NCBI RefSeq assembly: GCF_050113715.1
Contig: NZ_JBNJQR010000003.1
Coordinates: 124,001 to 188,000 of the forward strand
From: Brevibacillus_H ginsengisoli
Lineage (GTDB): Bacteria; Bacillota; Bacilli; Brevibacillales; Brevibacillaceae
Reading direction: 5' to 3'
DNA: 64,000 bases
The position numbers and the translations under genes were made by a program. Within the stretch, counting starts at the first letter, position 1; each line of letters begins with the position of its first letter. Below the pieces are notes generated by a model. It was not told the DNA's origin. It did not search any database and saw nothing but the letters and a program-made list of their open reading frames with translations. Of the stretch, positions 8,146 to 17,726 are shown piece by piece.

Positions 8146-9646
8146 AGCGCTTCCACTGATGATCCAGGGAACAAATTCGGATGCTGGAAAAAGTGTGCTT
8201 GTCACCGCATTTTGCCGGATTTTTTCGCAGGATGGCTACAAGACCGTACCATATAAATCGCAAAATATGGCCCTTAACTCCTATATTACCGTAGATGGGC
8301 TGGAGATCGGCAGGGCACAAGGCGTCCAAGCTGAAGCGGCAGGCGTACTGGCTACGACACAGATGAATCCGATTCTGATCAAGCCAAGTCGGGAGAACGA
8401 ATCGCAGATCGTCGTTCACGGCAAGCCATACAAGAATATGAATGCGCTGAGTTACCGGAAAGACTTTTTTGACACCGGCCTGCAATTGATCAAGGACTCT
8501 CTCGCCTACCTCTTGGGGCATTATGAACGAGTGGTGATTGAGGGAGCAGGCAGTCCAGCGGAGATTAACCTGAACGACCGGGAGCTGGTCAATATGCGGG
8601 TGGCTCATCTCGCCAATGCGCCCGTCATTCTGGTGGGGGACATCGAAAAGGGCGGCGTTTTTGCCAGCCTGGTCGGAACGTTGGAATTATTAACCCAAGA
8701 AGAGCGGGACCGTGTGATCGGTGTGATCATCAACAAGTTTCGCGGCGATGTTTCCTTACTTCTGCCAGGCCTGAAATGGTTTGAAGAGTATACGGGTAAA
8801 CCTGTTCTCGGTGTGATTCCCCATTTGCCCAATCTCAATATTGAAGCAGAGGATTCCGTTATTCTGAATCGTTATTCTACCACTAAGAATGAATCGAAGG
8901 AGATCGATATCGCGGTGATTCGTTCCCCGAAAATATCGAACTTTACAGATGTGGACCCATTCTTCGTGGAGGAAGATTGCCATGTTCGCTTTGTCAAAAC
9001 GGCCGAGCAGTTGGGTCAGCCCGACTTGCTGATCCTTCCTGGCACCAAAAATACGATTGAAGATTATCTGTTTTTACAGGAAAGCGGCCTTGCAGAGCGT
9101 ATCCGGGCGCTTCATGCTAAACAGACCACGATCATTTTCGGTATCTGTGGCGGTTACCAGATGCTTGGGGAAGGAATTCATGACCCTGACGCGATTGAAT
9201 CTCCCCACCCGTTCGTGCAGGGACTGGGCCTGTTGCCACTCCAAACCAGAATGACCAACGAAAAAACCACGGTTCAATCCAAGGGGACACTTGTCTATGA
9301 CAACCAACCATTTGACGTTACCGGATATGAGATTCACATGGGTCAGACAGAACTCACTCAAGATTTGCCTCCGCTCATCCACATGGAGGGACGGTCCGAG
9401 GGTTGCAAGAACGAGGATGAAACGGTGCTGGGAACGTATTTTCATGGCATTTTCCACAATGATCCGTTCCGCAGTCATTTGCTGAATCGAATCAGAGCGC
9501 AGAAGGGGCTTGCTCCACTCACCGAACGTGTCTCGTTTCAAGAGCTGCGTGAAGATGCCTTTAATCGTCTGGCCGATCATGTCAGAAAGAATGTCCAGAT
9601 GGAGCGGATTGAGGCCGAGATGCAACGGTTTCAGGAGCTGGGGTGA
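8138..9646 (+). CDS. cbiP: Cobyric acid synthase
   Basis: 502 residues. It performs the four remaining side-chain amidations (b, d, e, g) on adenosylcobyrinate diamide. P-loop domain IQGTNSDAGKSVLV (residues ~8-21), NSYITVDGLEIGRAQ, and a C-terminal glutaminase domain with FGICGGYQMLG (Cys ~335) match CobQ/CbiP. The start is the ATG at 8138 preceded by AAGGAGG; the frame upstream from 8054 lies in cbiA and is not conserved. Confidence 0.95.
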   Translation: MAKALPLMIQGTNSDAGKSVLVTAFCRIFSQDGYKTVPYKSQNMALNSYITVDGLEIGRAQGVQAEAAGVLATTQMNPILIKPSRENESQIVVHGKPYKNMNALSYRKDFFDTGLQLIKDSLAYLLGHYERVVIEGAGSPAEINLNDRELVNMRVAHLANAPVILVGDIEKGGVFASLVGTLELLTQEERDRVIGVIINKFRGDVSLLLPGLKWFEEYTGKPVLGVIPHLPNLNIEAEDSVILNRYSTTKNESKEIDIAVIRSPKISNFTDVDPFFVEEDCHVRFVKTAEQLGQPDLLILPGTKNTIEDYLFLQESGLAERIRALHAKQTTIIFGICGGYQMLGEGIHDPDAIESPHPFVQGLGLLPLQTRMTNEKTTVQSKGTLVYDNQPFDVTGYEIHMGQTELTQDLPPLIHMEGRSEGCKNEDETVLGTYFHGIFHNDPFRSHLLNRIRAQKGLAPLTERVSFQELREDAFNRLADHVRKNVQMERIEAEMQRFQELG

Positions 9647-9653
9647 GCAGAAG

Positions 9654-10193
9654 ATGGCATATACCAAAGGCCTCACCCTCGTCTATACAGGGGAAGGTAA
9701 GGGAAAAACGACAGCGGCAGTCGGCCTTGCGATCCGCGCGCACGGAAACGGAAAGCGTGTGTGCATGATTCAATTCATCAAATCATCGGATCGATTGTAC
9801 GGGGAGAAAACCGACTTTGACCAGTTAGGCATGGAGATATACCAGACGGGTATTGGCTTCACCTGGAAGAAGACCCCCGAGGAACATCGGGAGGCATTAA
9901 GGCAAGGCTTTCAACTGGCTCGGGACAAAATCAATTCCGGTCACTACGACCTGGTAATTCTCGATGAGCTGAACAACGCGCTGGCCATAGAACGGTTCCC
10001 GATTGCCGATGTGCTGCCGCTGGATGAAGTGATCGCATTAATCCAGAATCGTCCGAAAGAACTACATCTCGTCATCACCGGGCGGTCGGCAAACGACTCG
10101 ATCCTGGGGCTTGCTGATCTCGTCACGGAAATGAGACCGATCAAGCATTATTACGAGGAAGGAATTCCCGCAGTAGAGGGAATTGAGTACTGA
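9654..10193 (+). CDS. cobO: Corrinoid adenosyltransferase (CobO/CobA type)
   Basis: 179 residues. It transfers the adenosyl group of ATP to cob(I)alamin or corrinoid. The signature P-loop GEGKGKTTAAVGLAIR lies near residue 14, followed by VCMIQFIKS and VILDELNNAL, all typical of the CobA/CobO/BtuR family (not PduO). The ATG at 9654 is 7 bases past the cbiP stop. An apparent upstream extension from 9510 is out-of-frame cbiP. A 90-base gap follows. Confidence 0.94.
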   Translation: MAYTKGLTLVYTGEGKGKTTAAVGLAIRAHGNGKRVCMIQFIKSSDRLYGEKTDFDQLGMEIYQTGIGFTWKKTPEEHREALRQGFQLARDKINSGHYDLVILDELNNALAIERFPIADVLPLDEVIALIQNRPKELHLVITGRSANDSILGLADLVTEMRPIKHYYEEGIPAVEGIEY

Positions 10194-10283
10194 CAATCCA
10201 CGCCACACGAGAGTTCGCAGATAAAGAATTGATTGAATTGTTGTGCTTTGTGAAATAAATCACAGATAGGAGTAGTAGAACGT

Positions 10284-11126
10284 ATGTCGATAAAAAAAGT
10301 AGGTTTGATCATCGATGGCACTAGGGATTGCTGGATAGCGGAAGCTCTCGCCGAGCGGGAGATTGACGTGCTGATTTACGATCAATCTCGTAATAACACC
10401 GCAACCATCCTCTCGCCTATTGAAACCATTCTGGATCAAAAGCTGTCCAAATGGGGGATTACTCAGTCAGAAAAAAAGGTGATTCTCTCACACATCAAGC
10501 TGGTAAACGACTTGGAATCACTTCATGGGGTTGATTTCCTAATCGAATCGGTGGGTAACGAGATTGAAGCCAAGAAAGATTTGATCAACCAGCTAGACCG
10601 TATCTGTCCGAAAGAGCTGATCATCGCTTCCAATACCTGCATCTTCTGCGCTTCAAAGATTGCAGAGGATGTCGCACATCCAGATAGGGTGATCGGCTTG
10701 CATTTTCAGGAGGAGCTGGTGGAGATCATCCCGGGAGAACGTACTTCCGAGTTTACCTTAAAAAAGACCAAAGACTTCGTAGAGTCTATCGGTAAAACAG
10801 GGATTTCTGCTACCAATGACAACGGCCTGATTTCGATGCGTTTGATTTTGCCGTTGATGAATGAGGCATTTACGATTCTGCAGGAAGGAAGAGCGACGGC
10901 AGAAGAGATTGATCAAACCATGAAAAAAGGATTTGGCTTCAAATTTGGTCCAATTGAAACAGCGGATCGGTTGGGATTGCATCACGTCTTGCTTGCCATG
11001 GAGCAGATGTATGAATTAACCAAAGATGCAAGGTTCCGTCCGTCCCCTTGGCTAGTTTCACGCGCCAAGGCCTGTAATTTAGCTGACAAGCGGATGAACT
11101 CAGACAAGGAGGAGATCCATTCATGA
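10284..11126 (+). CDS. 3-hydroxyacyl-CoA dehydrogenase-like protein, probably altered in cofactor binding
   Basis: 280 residues, the length of short 3-hydroxybutyryl-CoA dehydrogenases. The C-terminal fold (RLILPLMNEAFTILQEGRAT, then MKKGFGFKFGPIETADRLGL) and the catalytic-His segment IGLHFQEELVEII match the family. The N-terminal Rossmann glycine loop GxGxxG is replaced by GLIIDGTRDCW, and the usual HFFNPVP after the His is lost. NAD binding is therefore doubtful from sequence. It sits in the cobalamin operon, coupled by ATGA to an acetate kinase; its role there is unknown. AGGAGTAG precedes the ATG. Confidence 0.75.
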   Translation: MSIKKVGLIIDGTRDCWIAEALAEREIDVLIYDQSRNNTATILSPIETILDQKLSKWGITQSEKKVILSHIKLVNDLESLHGVDFLIESVGNEIEAKKDLINQLDRICPKELIIASNTCIFCASKIAEDVAHPDRVIGLHFQEELVEIIPGERTSEFTLKKTKDFVESIGKTGISATNDNGLISMRLILPLMNEAFTILQEGRATAEEIDQTMKKGFGFKFGPIETADRLGLHHVLLAMEQMYELTKDARFRPSPWLVSRAKACNLADKRMNSDKEEIHS

Positions 11127-12331
11127 AAATTCTCGTCATCAACAGTGGTAGCTCGTCGCTAAAATACCAGCTTTTTAATATGGAACACGAGGAAGTTCTG
11201 GCCAAAGGGATCGTCGAGCGGATTGGAATGGAGACGGCCATCATCTCCTACAAGGCGGCAGGCGAAGAGGAGATCAAGGAAGTATGTGAAATCCTCGAGC
11301 ACAAAGAAGCCATCCGCAAAGTGTTGCATGCCCTGACTGATTCCGTTACAGGGGTCATCTCCTCCGTTTACGAGATTTCGGCGGTTGGCCATCGCATTAC
11401 GCATGGCGGTGAGGATTTCTCAGACGCTGCTCTGGTGAATGAAGCGGTGATGGCAGACGTCCGCAAAAACATCGCGCTTGCTCCGCTGCATAACGCGGCC
11501 AACGCAAAGGGAATTGAAGCCTTCCTGGAATTGTTGGGAACCAAGATTCCGATGGTATGTGTTTTTGACACCGTTTTCCATCAGACGATGCCAGAAGAAA
11601 GCTACATGTACGCACTACCTAAAGTGCTCTACCAAAAACATAAAATCAGAAAATACGGATTCCACGGCACCTCGCATAAATACGTGAGTTCCCGGTTGAG
11701 TGAAATCACGGGTCAATCGCTGGAAGGCAAGAAAGTAATCTCCTGTCACATCGGGAATGGGGCCAGTATCACGGCGATCAAAGACGGCAAATCCTACGAT
11801 ACCAGTATGGGCATGACGCCGCTGGAAGGCTTAATGATGGGAACACGGTGCGGAGACTTGGACCCGGCGATTATCCCGTTTGTGATGGAAAAAGAAGACC
11901 TTTCCACAGAGGAAGTCAAATCGCTTTTGAACAAGCACAGCGGACTGGCGGGCATCTCGCAAATTGCAGGCGGAGACATGCGTGAAATTGAGGAGGCTAT
12001 GCAGGCTGGTCATGCGGATGCTACCTTGGCCTTCAACATGTACGTTCATCGAATCCTGAAGTATATGGGGGGCTTTGCTGCCGAGATGAATGGCGTGGAT
12101 GCCATTATCTTTACCGGAGGAGTGGGCGAGAACTCTGATTTGGTTAGACAAAAGGTATGTGAGCAGCTTACCTATCTTGGGGTCGCCATCGATGAAGAAC
12201 AAAATCGCTTACGCGCGCCAAAAGAACGCCGGATCAGCACAGAGGCTTCCAAGGTGGAGGTTCACATCATTCCGACCAATGAAGAACTAATGATTGCTCG
12301 CGACACACTGCGAATCATCCAGAACCAGTAA
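11123..12331 (+). CDS. ackA: Acetate kinase family protein
   Basis: 402 residues, full length. It interconverts acetate plus ATP and acetyl phosphate; propionate is a common alternative substrate. ASKHA-fold motifs are intact: INSGSSSLKYQL at the N-terminus, VGHRITHGGE (~residue 90), VFDTVFHQTMP (~150), GNGASITAI, TRCGDLDP and FTGGVGENS. It lies between cobO and cobT on the same strand, overlapping the upstream dehydrogenase-like gene by 4 bases. The catalytic motifs look normal, so an ordinary acyl kinase is the first guess; its link to B12 synthesis is not evident. Confidence 0.92.
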   Translation: MKILVINSGSSSLKYQLFNMEHEEVLAKGIVERIGMETAIISYKAAGEEEIKEVCEILEHKEAIRKVLHALTDSVTGVISSVYEISAVGHRITHGGEDFSDAALVNEAVMADVRKNIALAPLHNAANAKGIEAFLELLGTKIPMVCVFDTVFHQTMPEESYMYALPKVLYQKHKIRKYGFHGTSHKYVSSRLSEITGQSLEGKKVISCHIGNGASITAIKDGKSYDTSMGMTPLEGLMMGTRCGDLDPAIIPFVMEKEDLSTEEVKSLLNKHSGLAGISQIAGGDMREIEEAMQAGHADATLAFNMYVHRILKYMGGFAAEMNGVDAIIFTGGVGENSDLVRQKVCEQLTYLGVAIDEEQNRLRAPKERRISTEASKVEVHIIPTNEELMIARDTLRIIQNQ

Positions 12332-12428
12332 ATCCATTTTGACATGAAGCATGTCATTGAAATTGTGCCATACAGCGTGTGATTGAAATAGTGGAAGGCC
12401 AAGCAATGATCGAAAGGATGAACCAGGC

Positions 12429-13475
12429 ATGGAAAAGATGGAACGAGTGATCGAATCAATTGGTCTCCTTGATCAGGAAATGATGGAAAAGGCGCAGGTG
12501 CGTCTCGACAGCTTGACGAAACCAAAAGGCAGCTTAGGCAAGCTTGAGGATATCGCCAAACAGGTGGCGGGAATTACCGGGGAGCTGATGCCCTCTTTTC
12601 CTAAGAAGGCTGTAGTGGTCATGGCAGGTGATCACGGGGTTTGTGCGGAAGGGGTAAGCCCTTGTCCGCAAGAGGTGACGTATCAAATGATCCGCAACTT
12701 TCTAAACGGCGGGGCTGCGATCAGTGTACTGTCCAGGCATGTCAACGCTGATCTAGTGTGCGTAGATGTCGGCATTGATGCAGATGTCCATTACCCGGGT
12801 TTACATTTACGGAAGGTTCGCAAAGGCACGAGAAATATGGCCAAAGAACCCGCAATGACTCGGGAAGAGGCAGTACATGCCATCACGGTCGGCATCGATA
12901 TGGTAGATGAGCTGTACAGCAAAGGATATGGTGCATTTGCGATCGGAGAAATGGGAATTGGCAACACCACACCCAGTTCGGCATTGCTAGCTGTCTTGGC
13001 AGGGGTAGATGTCGAGGATGCGGTCGGAATCGGCAGCGGTACAGATTCCGAAATGCTGGCTCGCAAAAAACGGGTGATCCAACAGGCCATCCAGGTAAAT
13101 CAGCCAGACCCGCAAGATCCTCTTGATGTGCTTGCCAAGGTTGGCGGGTTGGAGATTGCCGGCATGGCTGGCGTGATCCTCGGAAGTGCGGCCAGCAGAT
13201 GTCCGGTGGTCATTGACGGCTTTATTGCTTCCGCAGCCGCTTTGGTGGCGGCGCGATTGGCACCGCGTTCCGTCGATTTCATGATCGGTTCCCATCAATC
13301 CATGGAAAAAGGTCATGCGCTTCTCCTTGAGGCAATCGGCCTTTCTCCCATGTTGCAAATGGATATGAGACTGGGAGAGGGGACAGGTGCAGTCTTGGTC
13401 TTCCCAATGATCGACGCAGCAGGTAAAGTAATGAGAGAAATGGAAACGTATGAAAGTGCGGGAGTCTCTCGCTAA
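12429..13475 (+). CDS. cobT: Nicotinate-nucleotide--dimethylbenzimidazole phosphoribosyltransferase
   Basis: 348 residues. It activates the lower ligand by making alpha-ribazole phosphate from nicotinate mononucleotide and dimethylbenzimidazole. Signatures: LTKPKGSLGKLE near residue 30, VMAGDHGV, MGIGNTTPSSALLA (~175) and DMRLGEGTGAVLVFP near the C-terminus, where the catalytic Glu of the family lies. A 97-base gap separates it from ackA. GAAAGGATG precedes the ATG at 12429. Confidence 0.95.
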   Translation: MEKMERVIESIGLLDQEMMEKAQVRLDSLTKPKGSLGKLEDIAKQVAGITGELMPSFPKKAVVVMAGDHGVCAEGVSPCPQEVTYQMIRNFLNGGAAISVLSRHVNADLVCVDVGIDADVHYPGLHLRKVRKGTRNMAKEPAMTREEAVHAITVGIDMVDELYSKGYGAFAIGEMGIGNTTPSSALLAVLAGVDVEDAVGIGSGTDSEMLARKKRVIQQAIQVNQPDPQDPLDVLAKVGGLEIAGMAGVILGSAASRCPVVIDGFIASAAALVAARLAPRSVDFMIGSHQSMEKGHALLLEAIGLSPMLQMDMRLGEGTGAVLVFPMIDAAGKVMREMETYESAGVSR

Positions 13476-13500
13476 TTCCTGAAAGAAAAGGTGTATGCGC

Positions 13501-14067
13501 ATGGTTGGATTGGTAACAGGCGGGGCACGAAGCGGAAAAAGTACCTTTGCCGAAAAATATGCGGAAAAATTGGGTTCAGCAGGAATCTATGTCGCGACCT
13601 CGCAGATATTCGATACGGAGATGGAACAGAGAGTCGAGCTTCATCAAAAGCGTCGGATTCAAGCTTCATTTTCCTGGGATACGGTAGAGGAGCCGTACGA
13701 GCTTGCTGCTTTGCTGGATCGTTTGCAGGAGATCCCAGAGGTGGCGGCACACGAAAAGACAATTCTCGTCGATTGTTTGACGCTATGGTTAAGCAATTGG
13801 CTGTTGCGGTTCGAACAGGATGATCCCAATCGTCACGTCCTGCAAAAGGTGGATGAATTGGTACAGCTTCTGTCCTCCTTTAAAGGAAACCTGTTACTCG
13901 TTTCCAATGAGGTGGGCTATGGAATTGTTCCGGATTCGTCGTTAGGAAGATTGTTCCGGGATCTCGCAGGAATCATGAACCAACGGGTGGCTTCGGTGTG
14001 TGACCAGGTTTTTCTGGTTGCTTCCGGGATTCCGGTTGAGCTGAAAAGCATCCAGTACAAGCTGTAA
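13501..14067 (+). CDS. cobU: Adenosylcobinamide kinase / adenosylcobinamide-phosphate guanylyltransferase
   Basis: 188 residues. It phosphorylates adenosylcobinamide and transfers GMP to it in nucleotide-loop assembly. The Walker A GGARSGKSTFAEKYA is at the extreme N-terminus, RVELHQKRR holds the His that becomes guanylylated in this family, and LVDCLTLWLSN is the Walker B region. I place the start at the ATG at 13501, 7 bases after AAAAGGTG; another ATG at 13495 is too close to that site. Confidence 0.93.
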   Translation: MVGLVTGGARSGKSTFAEKYAEKLGSAGIYVATSQIFDTEMEQRVELHQKRRIQASFSWDTVEEPYELAALLDRLQEIPEVAAHEKTILVDCLTLWLSNWLLRFEQDDPNRHVLQKVDELVQLLSSFKGNLLLVSNEVGYGIVPDSSLGRLFRDLAGIMNQRVASVCDQVFLVASGIPVELKSIQYKL

Positions 14068-14105
14068 AGTTCAGGCTTCAAGGATGGATGGGGAGATGAG
14101 GGCAC

Positions 14106-15113
14106 ATGTTATTCTACTCACTAAATGAAACGGTGCTGATGGTACTGGCTGCGATTGTGGTCGATTGGATCATTGGCGACCCAGTACGCGGGACGCATCC
14201 GGTTCTGTTGATCGGAAAGCTGATTTCCTGGCTGGAAAAGCGTCTGCGCGGTAAAGAGGCAGACCATTCAGTCGGAAGTTCAGCCAATCCTTCGGTCATG
14301 TTCACAAAAGGGGTCTTGCTGGTCATAGCGGTTTGTGGCCTTAGCTTTGGTGTCATGTGGCTAATCAGCTTCCTGGCTTTCTGGATTCACCCATGGCTTG
14401 GCTATGCCGTTCAGATCTGGTTCATCTCTACGACAATCGCCATTAAAGGCTTAAAGGACTCCGCTTTATTGGTCTACAAGCCGTTGCAATCAGGGCAGAT
14501 TGGCGAGGCCCGCAAATACGTGGGTTATATCGTTGGCCGCAACACTGAAAAGCTCGATGAAAAGGAAGTAACCAGAGCAACCGTGGAAACCGTGGCGGAA
14601 AACATTGTGGATGCTATGATCTCCCCCCTCTTTTATGCCTTCCTGGGGGGTGCCCCCTTGGCCTTGCTGTACAGAGCGACCAATACGCTGGATTCCATGG
14701 TAGGCTACAAAAACGAGAAATACCTGTATTTTGGCCGAGCATCCGCCCGCTGGGACGATGTGCTCAACTGGATTCCGGCTCGACTGACAGGAATCTGTCT
14801 TGTCATCGTTGCCTGGTTATCTCCCTTTGCGTCAGCGAAAAAATCGCTTCAATCCGTTATTACCTTCGCTCATCTTCACCCCAGTCCCAACAGCGGGATT
14901 CCGGAGTCGGCTGTCGCAGGCGCACTGGGAATCCAGTTAGGTGGCGTCAATGATTATGGCGGCAAGATCAGCGAAAGAGCGCGGATGGGATGGCCTATGC
15001 GCCAGATGATTTCGAGCGATATTTTATATACGACAAGATTGTTGTACGGAGTAAGTTACCTAGTGGCAGGTGGTCTGTTGTGCGTTCTCTTATTGAGGCT
15101 TTTCGAAATGTGA
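14106..15113 (+). CDS. cbiB: Adenosylcobinamide-phosphate synthase, membrane protein
   Basis: 335 residues with several hydrophobic segments. CbiB joins adenosylcobyric acid to aminopropanol phosphate. Family motifs: DWIIGDPVRGTHPV near residue 20, YIVGRNTEKLD (~140), DAMISPLFYAFLGGAP (~175) and NTLDSMVGYKNEKY (~200). It overlaps cobS by 4 bases (GTGA). Confidence 0.94.
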   Translation: MLFYSLNETVLMVLAAIVVDWIIGDPVRGTHPVLLIGKLISWLEKRLRGKEADHSVGSSANPSVMFTKGVLLVIAVCGLSFGVMWLISFLAFWIHPWLGYAVQIWFISTTIAIKGLKDSALLVYKPLQSGQIGEARKYVGYIVGRNTEKLDEKEVTRATVETVAENIVDAMISPLFYAFLGGAPLALLYRATNTLDSMVGYKNEKYLYFGRASARWDDVLNWIPARLTGICLVIVAWLSPFASAKKSLQSVITFAHLHPSPNSGIPESAVAGALGIQLGGVNDYGGKISERARMGWPMRQMISSDILYTTRLLYGVSYLVAGGLLCVLLLRLFEM

Positions 15114-15895
15114 TTCAGGCTTTGGTGGTTGCGATCAATTTTATGACGACGATTCCGATTCCAGGGAATTTTCCGTTTACACAGACGGCTTGTCGGCGAA
15201 GTGTCGTCTTTTACCCGTTGGCAGGAGCGTTGATCGGCCTTATTCTCATGCTGGCAGGGATGGGTCTGTCCGAAGTCTTTCCGCTTCCGTTATGCGGGGT
15301 GCTGCTGATGGTGATCTGGCTCCTGTTGACAGGGGGGCTTCATCTGGACGGCTTGATGGATACCGCTGATGGTATTTTGAGTCACCGCTCCCGGGAGGAA
15401 ATGCTAGCGATCATGAAGGATAGCCGGGTCGGGGCAATGGGCGTCATTGTCTGTGTGGCACACCTCCTGCTCAAAACAACCCTGATCGGCACCTGGCTGC
15501 AGTTTCCGGATATGAAGGAAGCACTGATTTTGTTTTCGGTCCCCATCTGGAGCAGGTGGTTTGTGGTTCTTTCCATCGCCGGGTGGCCCTATGCGCGTAA
15601 ACAAGGACTGGGCAGCTATGTCCGCGCTGCTGGCTATAAGCACGTACTGCTGGCAACATTCGTAGCGCTCCTTGTCTCGATGCTTGGATTTTATCTGACG
15701 GGTTTTTTTCCGATCGGGCAAGTGCTGATCCTTCCGTTCGCCATGCTAGGGATCGCCGGAATATTCGGATGGCTGATCAATTCCTATTTTCATCGGAACT
15801 TGGGTGGACTGACCGGAGATACATATGGAGCGGTGAATGAACTGCTGGAAGTCGTATTGCTTTTGATGAGTTATCTGGTTATTAAATTGATGTAA
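15110..15895 (+). CDS. cobS: Adenosylcobinamide-GDP ribazoletransferase (cobalamin synthase)
   Basis: 261 residues, polytopic membrane protein. It joins adenosylcobinamide-GDP to alpha-ribazole (phosphate). The core motif GGLHLDGLMDTADG (~residues 67-80) and SRVGAMGV are intact. The start is taken as the GTG at 15110, overlapping the cbiB stop, with GAGG 11 bases upstream; it gives an N-terminus (M)IQALVVAINFMTTIPIPG typical of CobS. Earlier starts from 14990 lie inside cbiB. Confidence 0.92.
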   Translation: MIQALVVAINFMTTIPIPGNFPFTQTACRRSVVFYPLAGALIGLILMLAGMGLSEVFPLPLCGVLLMVIWLLLTGGLHLDGLMDTADGILSHRSREEMLAIMKDSRVGAMGVIVCVAHLLLKTTLIGTWLQFPDMKEALILFSVPIWSRWFVVLSIAGWPYARKQGLGSYVRAAGYKHVLLATFVALLVSMLGFYLTGFFPIGQVLILPFAMLGIAGIFGWLINSYFHRNLGGLTGDTYGAVNELLEVVLLLMSYLVIKLM

Positions 15896-15909
15896 AGGTT
15901 GCGATTCAC

Positions 15910-17022
15910 ATGCTGGAACGTTATGGACATGGTGGAGATTTGCGAACAGCTGAAGAACTGTATGGTCGACCAATGGATGATCGCTCCATGCGGCAGTGGC
16001 TGGATTTCAGCGCCAATATGAATCCCTTTGGACCACCGAAAGTCGTCGCAAAGATCATGCAGGAGAAGTGGCAGGAGATTGCCCATTATCCCGATCCTGC
16101 TGTACGAGAACTGCGCAGGAAGCTCGCCAAGCAGTATCAGCTACCGGAGGAAAGCATCCTGGTCGGAAATGGAGCAGCAGAGTTAATTGATCTGGTGGTT
16201 CGGGTACTAAGGCCAAAGGTGACAGCGATTGCCCGTCCGTCCTTCTCGGAATATGAGGAAGCAGTTGTTAAGACAGGCGGAAGCATCTGGGACATACCCT
16301 TGCATGCCGAACATGATTTTATTTTACAGGAAAAGGAACTTGGCGAAGCTCTGGAGAAATCAGACACCTTCTTCCTCGGACATCCCAATAATCCAACCGG
16401 GAAGCGGGTTCCCCTCCAGCACGTGCAGCGGATTTTGGATGCCGGAAAAAAACTGGTTTTGGACGAGGCATTTATGGATTTTCTACCCGAAGAGGAGCAA
16501 TCTTTCCTGCAAAAAGCGACCCAAAACCCTGATTTAATCGTGATTCGATCCGTCACCAAGTTCTTTGCTATCCCTGGGATTCGGGTCGGTTTTCTGGTTG
16601 CACATCCTTCCGTGATTGCTAGGCTAAAAGAACTTCAGGTACCGTGGAGTGTCAATTATTTGGCCCAGCTGATCGGTACGGCCGTATGGGACGAAAGTGA
16701 GTACATTGAGCAGACCAAACGATGGCTTGCAATGGAGCGGCCATGGCTGATGGATCAATTGCGCGCTTTGGGCTTACGAGTATTTTCAAGTGATACGAAC
16801 TTTCTGCTCTTTTCACTTCCGCAGCAATCGACATACTCGGCCAAGCAAGTTCAGAAGCATTTGGCCAAACGGGGGATTCTGCTTAGGGACGCCTCATTGT
16901 TTAAGGGACTGAATGAGAGCTATTGCCGCTGTGCCATTCGCTTGCGGCAGGATAATGAACGCTTCGTTGCCGCATTTAAGGAGCTTCTCGAAGCTGGGAT
17001 CGATGAAGCGGATGAACGCTAA
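15910..17022 (+). CDS. cobD: L-threonine-O-3-phosphate decarboxylase (PLP enzyme)
   Basis: 370 residues. Makes (R)-1-amino-2-propanol phosphate, the linker used by CbiB. Class-I aminotransferase fold: RYGHGGDLRTA at the N-terminus, DFSANMNPFGPP, HPNNPTGKRVP (~160), DEAFMDFLP and the PLP-lysine region SVTKFFAIPGIRVGF (~214-228). No threonine kinase of the PduX type is visible in the window, so the source of threonine phosphate is open. Confidence 0.93.
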   Translation: MLERYGHGGDLRTAEELYGRPMDDRSMRQWLDFSANMNPFGPPKVVAKIMQEKWQEIAHYPDPAVRELRRKLAKQYQLPEESILVGNGAAELIDLVVRVLRPKVTAIARPSFSEYEEAVVKTGGSIWDIPLHAEHDFILQEKELGEALEKSDTFFLGHPNNPTGKRVPLQHVQRILDAGKKLVLDEAFMDFLPEEEQSFLQKATQNPDLIVIRSVTKFFAIPGIRVGFLVAHPSVIARLKELQVPWSVNYLAQLIGTAVWDESEYIEQTKRWLAMERPWLMDQLRALGLRVFSSDTNFLLFSLPQQSTYSAKQVQKHLAKRGILLRDASLFKGLNESYCRCAIRLRQDNERFVAAFKELLEAGIDEADER

Positions 17023-17042
17023 CCGTCAGGGAAAGTGAGGGA

Positions 17043-17726
17043 GTGCCAGTGAAGTGGATTTGGGTACGCCACGGTGAGACTGATTATAACCGAGCACGCA
17101 AATATTTGGGGCATACCGATGTGCCGCTCAATGCAAACGGAAGGGAACAAGCCCGTCAGGTGGCCGAGCTGATTCAGTCGGAATCGATCACTCGATGCTA
17201 CACAAGCGATCTTATGCGCTGTATGGAGACGGCGAGGATCATCAGTCAGAGTACCCGAATTGCTCCGATTCCGGTTCAGGCATTGCGGGAATCCGATTTT
17301 GGTGCTTGGGAGGGCAAAACCTATGAGGAAATCATGGGTCTGGCACCTGAGCTAGCTAGCAGTTGGTACCAAAATCCCTTCGAGGTCTCCCCGCCGGGCG
17401 GTGAAACACTAAGCGCAGTGGGAAAGCGTTTGGATGATTGGTTAAGGAAGGAACAACAATCCTTCCAGCCTGAGGAGACTATCCTCTTTGTCAGTCACGG
17501 GGGCCCAGTTCGTTGGTTTCAGAGCAAATGGGTTTCCGAAGACGAAAAGCAGTTTTGGAATGTAAAGGGATTATTGCCTGGTCAAGCTTATGCGGCGGTT
17601 TGGAGTGATAACGGAAGGTGGATCGAGGGGATGAATGATCATGCGGCTCATACTGCTCAGACACGGAGAAACGAATTGGAATCGGGAAAGAAGAATCCAG
17701 GGACAGCTAGATATTCCGCTGAATGA
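17043..17726 (+). CDS. Histidine phosphatase family protein (CobC-like)
   Basis: 227 residues. The phosphoglycerate-mutase-type RHG motif is near the N-terminus (WVRHGETDYNR), with the proton-donor region LRESDFGAWEGKTYEE (~82) and a second His in FVSHGGPVRW (~150). By context it likely dephosphorylates alpha-ribazole phosphate or adenosylcobalamin phosphate. The start is a GTG at 17043 (another GTG at 17049) behind AGTGAGG. The last 31 codons overlap the next gene by 92 bases in another frame and look like a read-through extension, not family sequence. Confidence 0.82.
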   Translation: MPVKWIWVRHGETDYNRARKYLGHTDVPLNANGREQARQVAELIQSESITRCYTSDLMRCMETARIISQSTRIAPIPVQALRESDFGAWEGKTYEEIMGLAPELASSWYQNPFEVSPPGGETLSAVGKRLDDWLRKEQQSFQPEETILFVSHGGPVRWFQSKWVSEDEKQFWNVKGLLPGQAYAAVWSDNGRWIEGMNDHAAHTAQTRRNELESGKKNPGTARYSAE

